Shown in pieces: positions 56,101 to 64,000 of a stretch of DNA of 64,000 nt. Numbering within the stretch: position 1 is the first letter of the stretch; every line of letters starts with the position of its first letter. Where the stretch lies: positions 744,001-808,000 of the forward strand of contig JADLSH010000326.1 of NCBI GenBank assembly GCA_016169945.1, given 5' to 3'. The notes under the pieces are model-generated. The model was not told the DNA's origin. It was given only the letters and a program-made list of their open reading frames with translations, and ran no database searches. A program made the translations under genes and the position numbers. The DNA is from Trachythela sp. YZ-2020 (taxonomy: Eukaryota; Cnidaria; Anthozoa; Malacalcyonacea; Clavulariidae).

Positions 56101-57748
56101 TTTATCTGTTCTGTTGCTAAAGCCATAACAAATTAATTTTTCTAGTAGAATATCATGGTCAAAATGGTATCAAAAGCCTTCTTTAAATCAATAGACAATA
56201 TTATAGCATTAATTAGACCGTTATCCCTATTTTTATACCATTAATCTGTGGCGCCAAGCAGCGCAGTTAGATCGAGTTGAGTGCAGAGGTCGAAATCCTG
56301 ATTGCCTATCACAAAGAAGGTCATTGGTGTTAAGGAATTCGTACGTTTGATCGAAGATAATTTTCTCAAAAACTTTGGCAATTACAAAAAGGACTGAGAT
56401 AGGCCTATAGTTGTTAAGATCAAGTTTGGAATCCTGCTTGTAAATTGCTGATACCCTGACACTTTTCCAGTCCGCAGGGTAATTCCTTTACGAATTACCA
56501 GTGAGATTAATTATATGGGCTAGTGAGTCAATAGTAGTGGGTACACTGAGTTTTAATAGTCTGACTAGCCCTTGCATGATGATAGTTTATCAATTAATCT
56601 AGAAATTTGTTCCGAAGATACTTCATGCAGTTCAAAAACTTGATTGTTTTTATGAATATTAGATGTTGAGCTCGAGGTTGGGGGAATTTGTGCTGCTAAA
56701 CTAGGTCCAATTTCTGTAAAGCGTTTGTTAAAAGCATTGCTCACAGCCACAGGATCAGTAATTTCGTTGTTCTTTACAACGATTTTAGATATATTGGTCG
56801 AGTTTTTGGCCTTTAAACCAAATCAAGAAAATATTATTTGATTTCACCCAGACAAATGAGACTTACACACAAACAAAATTTATTCTAATAATAACGAATG
56901 GCTGGATCACCACTTAAGTCAAACTTAAACCAATTACTGTGAGCCTTCTAAGGCTATAGAAATGGAACTTGAAACCAGAATATGTATCTTAAATCACTAG
57001 TTTTTAATCACATTTAATAAACTTGTAGCAGTACAAAATTTGGCTGCTAAAACTGGTAAAGAGTAACACTGTCCCCAAGTCCTTATATTTCTAGGCTGTT
57101 GAAACAAGGGACAATAATGACGGTTGTTCGTTTAAAAATATCCAGTAAGCATGACCAAATAGCCTAAGCATGCATAGATCCCGAACACAACTAACTTAGG
57201 ATCAACACGTTAATAGTATACAGATTATTAATAGTTGTCATGAACGCATGAAAATATAATTTAAGTCGTAAAATGGCTGGACGATAAAAAGTGTTTGTTC
57301 GCATGTGTGTTCTTAGATTTGCTCCAAGACCAAGTCTCCTTCCCTGTGAGTTCTGTGTGCCTTCATGCGTAACATGACGTAGCATTGGAGGAAGTTTTTT
57401 GGTTTCATTCTGCTCGAAAGTACAGTAAATCTGTTCAGTTTTTAATCTGCCCAATTTATTCAGTTTTATTCAAATTATGTTTTGTTTGGATCTGATTCGA
57501 ACAAATGTCATGTTATGCACACTATAGTGTAGACACATGGAACTCAGAAAAAGACACATTTGGAACAAGTCTTGCCGTCGCCTGGAAATGCGTAGTCGAA
57601 ATTAAATTGCCATTTTTATACAATAATCTAGCCACAGGGAATTCGTATTCGTAAAATCTTCTGCAAAAATATAATGGTGTACTGTATATAAATATCTTTT
57701 ATACGAGTGTATTATTCTCATTTTCCGTGAAGGCGGTGAAGCAATGGA

Positions 57749-57826
57749 TCAGGTAGCCAATCCAAGCAGAAAGCCACCAGCAAAGCCGCTCGCCACCACA
57801 ATGTTCTTCTGGACGACTTGACCACC
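57749..57826 (-). CDS. FUNDC1: FUNDC1 last exon, membrane segment 3 and stop
   Basis: 78 bases; acceptor TTTTCGCTAG, 25 residues then TGA. GGQVVQKNIVVASGFAGGFL then LGLAT is the conserved FUN14 C-terminus. The assignment links an exon 1.77 kb downstream of the previous one. Confidence 0.85.
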   Translation of the reverse strand, partial: GGQVVQKNIVVASGFAGGFLLGLAT

Positions 57827-60800
57827 CTAGCGAAAAGCAGTAGTGGATGATTAAAATGCCTTATAAACTTAATATTTTCTTTCTGCGACGGCGTTTATAT
57901 AAAGGCCTATAAATAATGCCTTGTCTAAAACGATAAGGTAATTCTGTTTCGATAATACGAGCAAACAAAGCAGTTATAACCGGTAAAATGAAAACATTGC
58001 TAAACATTTATTTTTGCCGTGACTAATACCACCAAAACCGCGGACGCTTCTCAGGTCCGAAATAACGTTTCAAATCAAATCAAATCAAATCAAGTCGTTA
58101 TCCATGTTTTTGTCTAGCTTTATGCAAAAAATTGTCGTTTCAGCGTCACGCGTGTATTGTATTTCTGCCTAACCAACCAATAGCAATGTTTTGGTTTAAT
58201 TACCCATCTGTGATGTCACACAATGGTCAATTTAAAACACTGCTACTGGTTGGTTGGGCAGAAATACAATACACACGTAACGATGAAACGACCATTTTTG
58301 CATAAAGCTAGACAAAAACGTGGATAATGAGTTCTACTGTATTTTCACTGAGCTTCCTAACCTTGCCCCCGAGCCAACGCGTTAGCCCGGGGCGAGGGTA
58401 CTAATTCTGCTTGGCTATTTACACCCGTGAAATGGAGAGCTAGCTCAGAGTTTCCACTTTTGACCCTAAAAAGGAATTTTCAAGGATGAAGGAAATCTAA
58501 GGAAATTTGCCAAGAGTAAAATTGATGTATTAGCCGCAAAAATATTTGATTTTCGTACTTTTTTCTAATTATCGTTCACACAAAAGATAAGAAATTGCGC
58601 TGTCTTATGCAATGTCACGTCACTGACGGGCAACACGTGACTAGTATTCAATATTATTGTTATTATATGAAGTATGCCTATTTTTAAACCACCAAATTCA
58701 CCACATCTTCTCAGAATATTTTATAATAGCTCAAAATGAGTTTGATTTCACATTAATCTGATACAATTTTGAGACTTTTTGGCAGTGTGTAACACTTACA
58801 ACAAATCAGTCACACTGTGAAAATGACCTTATTTTAATCAAGGAAATTTAAAGGAAATTCGATTTTAGTAAGGAAATTTAAAGGAAATTCGATTTTAGTA
58901 AGGAAATTTAAGGAAATTCTACGAGCGAAAGAGGAAATTTGGACTTTGACTTGTGGAAACACTGAACTAGTTGATTTCAAAGTTCAAACTTCAAAGTTCA
59001 TCAATGTTTTCGAGCAAATCATTCTTTGCATAGCAGATTTTGCGACGAAAAAGCTTAGTAATATTTGGGAACTGTCGTTGTTTAGCTGTGCCTGTGGCAA
59101 GGGGTTGCTGCATGTATGTATTTCTAGTATTCTATTGACTATGCAGTATGCACTAAGCAATGCGCGACTATACATTGCCTCAGGCAGTAGCGAAGCCAGC
59201 CCGATTATTTGGTTCTGTTATGCAAATTTTAAATCATCATTATTCATTTATTTAGAAATTGATTGTTTTCACAGTCTATGAATACGACCAAATAGTCGGG
59301 CTGGCTTCGCTAGTGGCCTCAGGGATACAGTTTCATTTCTAACGTCGTGATATACTGATATCAACATCGTGCTGTGATCAGCTAATAATATAGTTTCGCA
59401 TTTTAACGGTAATAGGCGTAGGAAAGTAGTCGCATTAGTCATGTTTTGACCCAAGTGAAAGCATCGGTGGTTGGTGGTAATTCACAGTGAATAGTTTCTG
59501 TGGTAATTCACTGTGAATAGTTTCTTGTGAATAGAAAGTTCCTTCAAAAAAATTCCACTGATTCTGATTTTCTATGATCCGCAGAACACTCACCTTCTTA
59601 AAATATTTCGCAATTTCACTCTGTTGATCCTGAGATGACGTGTACTCCTCGAACTTTTCAGAGACATTCCTAGAGACTTTTCCCACATCCTTATTAATCT
59701 TATTCCAGTTTATTGTCACATAACCAGACTGTGAGGCTAGCTGCAATGTGGGATTGAAAAACAACCAAGTGACGGTTAATTGACGGTTGACCGTATTTTT
59801 GTTTCAAAAAGGTACGTTTACACGCTGCGATTTGTCGGGCCGATTTTAGGTTTTGCTGAATGGTAATGACGAATATTTTGGGTGGATGAGGATTGAGGTC
59901 GTCATGTCTCATGAGGACGTTTGCCACGTATTTTTTAAATATCATCAACGCGCATCTAAAACCGGCTCGACAATTAAGAAGCTAGGGAGCTGAAATGCTG
60001 AATACTTCCACAATGCATACAAACTACATATTAACCATACAAAGTCAATTATCGCTACAATTATATAACAAAAATTAGAATTAATTTACAGTTAGTGTAA
60101 ATCACTACTAATATATACACACATATCAAACTTTAATCTACACTCTACAGTATATGTTTGATTCAGTCTACACTAAAATCAGGGTGTATTATATAAAATA
60201 TATAATAACCAAATATAATACCTGTAAAACGAGTAGTCCCCCACCGACAGCGAGTGCAGTTACCTTTCCAACCTTCTTAAATACATTTCCCACAAACCTG
60301 AAAATTTTCAACATCAGAAATCGACAGTTCATAGTTGATTGTGTAAACATGAAACTCACAGACGCTGCTCTTTTGACTACTCTATGTAACCAGGGCGACT
60401 ATAAGATAGGGCGGCGAAACGGCTAGATAAGGTCGTGATCAATGTGTGATGCGCTTTGGGACTGGGGCGACGTGGCCCCTGTGTAATTTAAAAAAAAAAA
60501 ACAAGGAGTGGAAAAAACTCCAGGTGGATCGAGTAAATGATTAATATTTTAAAAAGTATTCAGTCGATTGTTGCTGTATTTTTTCAAGCCTTTTAGCGTT
60601 CATACAACAAGTTTTAAGGCGTTCTGTACTATCTAACATATAAAATTTTGTGTTTTAAATCTCGAAATATTTGTGACTTCCCTGTCCAATTTCGCCCCGC
60701 TCGCAAAACAATTTACTAATTTCGTACCTTAGAATCGAGCTAGAACGTAGCTTTTTTTAAGACAACACTGCCACGAATTAAACTTTATTCCTGCCCAATT

Positions 60801-63168
60801 TTGTCGTGTAATTTTTTGAACTTTTTTTGCTATAGCATGTCAACTGCAGCATAAAAATTGGGTTGTAGTGTAAACATTTCTCAGGTTCGAAAATTCGCTT
60901 ATTTCAAAGTTAGTCAAACACACTAAGACCACTTTTGCAATTTCAATCTACACAAAAATATATACGCTTCTTACCATAAGAACATCATTTGCCAAAAACA
61001 AACATTTGAAGAGATATTGCCGATTTTGTAAAGACGAAGGGTCATTCCATCCATCACGAGAGCTTCGGCAGTTCCAACCCCAGTTGGTTTTATAAAAAAT
61101 TCAACCGCTTCTTTTGGCACCAAAACTTAGTAAATCCCAGGGCAGTTAGACCATTAGGCATTAATAGATGTATATTTATATAAATATCGTTTCTTAATTT
61201 TTTGAACTTTTTTTGCTACCTGCCATTGAATGCGCACCAACCGGTCATTTAAATGGGGAAAGTATGATATAGACGGCCGGCCAAGCTTGAAAAAAGTGTC
61301 TAGAAAACACTGTCGATGGCATTTTTTGTTACAAGCATGAAACTACGCAAAATGTCTTAGGATAGTGTTTACTTTGGGAGTGAGAATGGTTGCCAACCGT
61401 AATTTTTTATTTATGTGTTAAAATTTGAAGGTTTTTTCTAAAACATTTCGAAGGATGGGATTTTTGTCGAATGCTGCATTTTATATTAGTGTTTTATTTT
61501 AATTGGCTGACTATCTAATTAACATTTGTAAAGCTCGGGTAATCTTCTTTCGTATAATTCAAAATGATATGCTAATAAGAAACATGGCGCAAATACATCA
61601 AAACACGACCTTTCAAAAAGAAGCCACAACAATATGTTTTTGTTGTGTTACAGACAGGCAACCATCACATATGTTTAGATTACATACGAATCATTATTAC
61701 ACGCCCGGTTGCCACCCGTGTAACACAATATATTTCTGTTGAGCCAGTCGAGTTTTGGCATGTAAATGGTTGAAAAACAGCATGTTGGCGCAAACACGCT
61801 GTTTTACTACAACACATAGACCTTCAAAATCGGTAAATATTCGAAATTAAACGTAATTTGCGAATTTAAGCCTTCGGGTAACCACTCGTCCTAATAAATC
61901 CATCCTTATTTAGAAACTCGCCTCCATACAGGTATTTTAACAAGTGTAATAGTAATACCATTTTCTCATTAGCATGTCACTTTGAGTTATGACAATTAAG
62001 AAAAGGAGAAATTTGCACATGTTAATTAGGTAGTGAACCAATTACAATAAATCCATGATATCGAAAATTGCTTTTAAATGGATTCCCATCTATCGAAATG
62101 CCGTTATAAAAATCTTCCAATTTCGGTACATAAATAGAAAAATTACGGAAGGCAACCACTTTCACCGTCAAAGTGAACACACTCCGATGACATTTAGTGT
62201 GGTTTCCTGCTTGTAACAAAAAATGCCATCGACAGTCACTTTTTTCGAGGCTGGCCGGCCGTCTAATAGGCAATAGACAAATTTGGCTAACGCTGTTTAC
62301 ATCAGTGTGTTTACGTCGTTGCTACCCAATTCACAACTTCGGTAACTCACATGCCTGGTTACTATTGTTCTAGTTTGCGAAAACATTGAATAGAACAAAA
62401 GTAACTAAGCATTAGAATTATGTATAAGAGCTATTCACTCATGTAGATCATTCTAATGCTTAGTAACCTTTGTTCTATTCAATGATTTCCCGAACTAGAA
62501 CAATAGTAATTTCTGGCCTGTGTATATAACAAATTTGTGGTAATTTTATTTAACAAATAAAAATTCTCCGCATGCATAAGAAGAATATTTTGGGGGTCCC
62601 GCGCATCATACATTGATCAGGGGTTACATTGCCGTTTCGCCGCCCTATCTTATAGTCGCCCTGATGTAACTTATAATTATTACACAATGTTACATGCAGT
62701 ATTCTTAATTTACAAAATAATTTCGTTTCAACAACATCGAACGTTCCAACATGCCAGACATATTGACGATACAGTCCGAAAATGAACTTCTTGAGTATTG
62801 TAAAATTCATGACCAAGATATGGATTTAGAACAAGACTTTCACAAGTGTTGGTGAGATTTCGATTTTATATCGATCTTCGGAATCCGTATATATAGTCAA
62901 TAACGTTAAAGTCAAGTCTGTACAGTTCATTTAGTTTAGGTACACATACTTATAGCTTGGATATTTTACAAATATCTACCCTCAACAGCTTACCAGCCAC
63001 TGACTCCTCCAACACCAATTTGTTGATAAACAGGACGACGTGAAATATCAAGTTCTCCAAATCTCCTGACTGCAACATCCCAGTACGTCTTGTCTTGCAC
63101 ACCTGGACTTCTTATGATCTCATAAACATCATCCTCAAGTTCTTCCTCTTCAGCTGGCTTTTTTTCAT
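57749..63168 (-). CDS. FUNDC1: FUNDC1 orthologue (FUN14-domain mitophagy receptor), four exons, N-terminus incomplete
   Basis: Exons 63168-62994, 60297-60222, 59740-59594 and 57826-57749 join in frame (phases 1, 2, 0, 0) to 158 codons including the stop; vertebrate FUNDC1 has 155 residues, so only a few N-terminal residues are missing. The first exon has an acidic patch (EEEELEDDVYEIIRS) containing Y-E-I-I, matching the LC3-interacting YxxL of FUNDC1. Next come QQIGVGGVSGWFVGNVFKK, VGKVTALAVGGGLLVLQ, LASQSGYVTINWNKI and the ending NIVVASGFAGGFLLGLAT, the three membrane segments of the FUN14 domain. The protein should sit in the outer mitochondrial membrane and recruit LC3/GABARAP under stress. 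Introns are swollen by transposons. No first exon with a phase-1 donor was found up to 64000. Confidence 0.88.
58098..58327. mobile_element. 230-bp inverted-repeat MITE in the FUNDC1 intron
   Basis: TTATCCATGTTTTTGTC and its inverted partner (ending ACGTGGATAA) bound arms of about 80 bases: GCTTTATGCAAAAA, CGTTTCA, GTATTGTATTTCTGCC, AACCAACCA. The 70-base loop is unique. No clear target duplication. Confidence 0.75.
58396..59008 (+). repeat. Dispersed repeat split by a hAT-like insertion
   Basis: 58396-58445 and 58965-59008 together align with the continuous copy at 25558-25632. The 519 bases between are the element at 58446-58964. Confidence 0.7.
58446..58964. mobile_element. hAT-like non-autonomous element with AAGGAAATTT tandem block
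   Basis: Ends CAGAGTTTCCAC and, inverted, CAGTGTTTCCAC. Flanks AGCTAGCT (58438-58445) and AACTAGTT (58965-58972) match at 6 of 8, both differences being transitions. Near the right end, three 31-base tandem units (AAGGAAATTTAAAGGAAATT type, 58840-58919). The paralogous empty site at 25558-25632 supports the boundaries. Confidence 0.78.
59185..59315. mobile_element. 131-bp hAT-like MITE, exact 8-bp duplication
   Basis: Ends CAGTAGCGAAGCCAGCCCGA and, inverted, CACTAGCGAAGCCAGCCCGA. The 8-mer GCCTCAGG flanks both sides (59177-59184 and 59316-59323). It lies in the FUNDC1 intron. Confidence 0.88.
59594..59740 (-). CDS. FUNDC1: FUNDC1 exon, SGYVTINW region
   Basis: 147 bases, phase 0 to 0; acceptor CATTGCAG, donor AAG|GTGAGT. 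LASQSGYVTINWNKINKDVG matches the SGY(V/I)xIDW block of FUN14 proteins. A charged helix follows (EKFEEYTSSQDQQSEIAKYF). Confidence 0.88.
60222..60297 (-). CDS. FUNDC1: FUNDC1 exon, membrane segments 1-2
   Basis: 76 bases; acceptor TTTTCAG|GTT, donor TTACAG|GTATTA. It encodes FVGNVFKKVGKVTALAVGGG then LLVLQ; human FUNDC1 has the corresponding FQKVGKLAATAVGGGF. Confidence 0.88.
61272..62263. mobile_element. 992-bp TA-flanked inverted-repeat element (Tc1/mariner-like MITE)
   Basis: GACGGCCGGCCAAGCTTG at the left pairs with the right end GACGGCCGGCCAGCCTCG (read inward). Pairing continues through GAAAAAAGTG and TCGATGGCATTTTTTG, then TTACAAGCA. The left arm has an extra 11 bases. TA lies on both sides (61270-61271 and 62264-62265). 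The interior has short ORFs only. Confidence 0.72.
62356..62508. mobile_element. Hairpin MITE with about 65-bp arms
   Basis: TTACTATTGTTCTAGTTTGC and its inverted partner bound arms containing ATTGAATAGAACAAA and TAACTAAGCATTAGAAT; the loop is about 20 bases. No clear duplication at the ends. Nested in the 2.27-kb element. Confidence 0.75.
62994..63168 (-). CDS. FUNDC1: FUNDC1 exon with LIR motif and start of membrane segment 1
   Basis: Acceptor TTTTGCAG|AT, donor GGCTG|GTAAGC. It reads DEKKPAEEEELEDDVYEII, then YWDVAVRRFGELDISRRPVY and ends VGGVSGW across the splice. The LIR (YEII) follows a run of acidic residues, which favours LC3 binding. The start codon must lie in an upstream exon ending in G. 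Confidence 0.85.
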
Positions 63169-63756
63169 CTGCAAAACACAGAGTCACAGTGTATACTCTT
63201 GGTCTAGCTCAGGTAAACGATAATAATTGTGTGCATACTTAATGTTGTGTTTTGTTTACAAAATGAGTTTTAATATAAAATTTATATACAATGATTCAAT
63301 ATCGATTCGGTGCCGGGATTCCAAACGAATATTTATTTAATGATAACCCGGACACTACCGGGGGGAGGGGAGGGGGCTTGGGGGAGTTAGTAACTTAGCT
63401 GTGAATGCCTGGTTACCTATTGTTTAAGCAAATTTGCATTCAGTTTAAGCCACAAAAGTTTTGAAGACTTAAATTTACAGAAACAAATGGGCAGGGATAT
63501 TTTGGCAACCTAAATTTGCAAAGTGTCAGCCACTGACTACTACTGGTGACAAAACTTGTTGACGTTGTGCATCCAGCTCTATTGTGTGTTTTTTTGTTAA
63601 AACAAAGCCATTATTATGTGTGAGGAAATTTGTACAATTGTTTCAAATTAGGTAAACAAACAAATGTGCATGCTGTAAAAGGTATATATGATAGAACTGA
63701 ATATGCAGTTAGAGGTTAAGTGATTATGTTTTAAAAATGCACCAGTCAGAACATTT

Positions 63757-63942
63757 TTACATCACAGGGCTCATGACCGGAAGGAGGACAAACATGGATC
63801 TGTTGCTAGCCACAGTCAAACCAGACAACAACTGAGGGACAGGAACATTGGGATCACTCACCAATGGGTCAGTGAATGCAGTTGGCTCTTCTTTTAAAGA
63901 TGCTTTATTGAAGTCAATATAACTCCAATTTTCAAAAATCAT
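63757..63942 (-). CDS. Possible exon of an unidentified gene at the window edge
   Basis: After an acceptor (CATTTTCAG|ATATG) the minus strand reads FENWSYIDFNKASLKEEP, then TAFTDPLVSDPNVPVPQLL and ends SPVM with a stop. A donor-like GTGAGT lies inside (TTG|GTGAGT) and would end the exon in phase 0, which does not fit the FUNDC1 exon downstream. I do not recognise the protein; it may be the last exon of a neighbouring gene. Confidence 0.35.
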   Translation of the reverse strand: MIFENWSYIDFNKASLKEEPTAFTDPLVSDPNVPVPQLLSGLTVASNRSMFVLLPVMSPVM

Positions 63943-64000
63943 ATCTGAAAATGCAGGTAAAGGAAATTCTGGTGGTTTGGATTAAAGCTCCATCCCAACA

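Larger units (their letters stand above)
54516..56840 (-). mobile_element. LINE relic of a third family with two nested insertions
   Basis: On the minus strand from about 56780: NAFNKRFTEIGPSLAAQIPP, SLKKAFDT-type text near 56190 (SIDLKKAFDTI), then LNTNKLSLNAVKTKCMFIAS and LSWESHVSAITSKV (55300-55038), and lastly QNRAARIITGTDYNTR and LSSKFISTSSIHEH toward 54600. It is interrupted by a hAT-like MITE (55295-55646) and by a plus-strand LINE tail (about 55800-56100). Many stops. It ends against the tail of the 52209-54515 LINE. Confidence 0.75.
60391..62663. mobile_element. 2.27-kb TIR element filling a FUNDC1 intron, with nested elements
   Basis: CAGGGCGACTATAAGATAGG at the left is mirrored by the CCTATCTTATAGTCGCCCTG at the right; pairing continues through GCGGCGAAACGG and, with gaps, TGATCAATGTGTGATGCGC, about 80 bases. 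ATGTAAC flanks both sides (60384-60390 and 62664-62670). No transposase frame is visible. It contains the TA-flanked element at 61272-62263 and a hairpin at 62356-62508. Without it the intron would be about 420 bases. The superfamily is unclear; the 7-8-bp duplication and CAGGG end favour hAT. Confidence 0.78.

Noticed and set aside
63757..63942. First exon of FUNDC1
   Set aside because: Its only donor is phase 0, but the next FUNDC1 exon needs phase 1, and the peptide has no FUNDC1 resemblance.

Overview
The window looks like animal nuclear DNA from an AT-rich, transposon-laden invertebrate genome. A cnidarian, probably an anthozoan, is my best guess. This rests on short GT-AG exons in long introns, a FUNDC1-type gene, a secreted thyroglobulin type-1 protein resembling sea-anemone inhibitors, and many LINE, Penelope, hAT-like and SINE copies. 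The taxon is inference; nothing prokaryotic or plasmid-like is present.

Host genes are few. Bases 1-113 (minus) look like the first coding exon of an SLC16-like monocarboxylate transporter that runs off the window. On the minus strand, 43446-36165 can be read as a complete four-exon gene: signal peptide, two thyroglobulin type-1 domains on separate phase-1 exons, and a C-terminal Cys-paired domain (290 codons). On the minus strand, 63168-57749 carries four exons of a FUNDC1 orthologue (mitophagy receptor) with its LC3-interacting motif; only the first few residues are missing. A possible unrelated exon lies at 63757-63942. Between these loci, 45520-46599 (plus) holds a damaged or multi-exon gene with a HIRAN-like domain. 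Facing it, 48153-48742 (minus) holds a frameshifted gene with a long proline-rich tail. An isolated cysteine-protease-like domain lies at 31575-31895 and a RecQ-like helicase fragment at 28213-28467.

The rest is mostly mobile DNA. A near full-length two-ORF LINE (886-4290, minus) is dead through a roughly 220-codon deletion in its reverse transcriptase. A second, 5'-truncated copy of the same family (52209-54515, plus) keeps that region intact. Other LINE pieces lie at 4850-6230, 21300-23745 (mosaic) and 54516-56840 (with nested insertions). A Penelope-like 3' end lies at 38840-39345 and a tRNA-derived SINE at 9008-9243.

Several non-autonomous DNA transposons have exact ends with target-site duplications: hAT-like at 390-560, 13924-14664, 26023-26445, 55295-55646, 58446-58964 and 59185-59315; a TTAA element at 14790-15958; a Mutator-like element at 38270-38643; a TA element at 61272-62263 nested in a 2.27 kb element at 60391-62663. 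There are also large foldback structures (29445-30803, 32000-32853, 51475-52174) and several minisatellites. Introns of the FUNDC1 and thyroglobulin-domain genes are enlarged mainly by such insertions. Stretches not listed showed nothing I could support.
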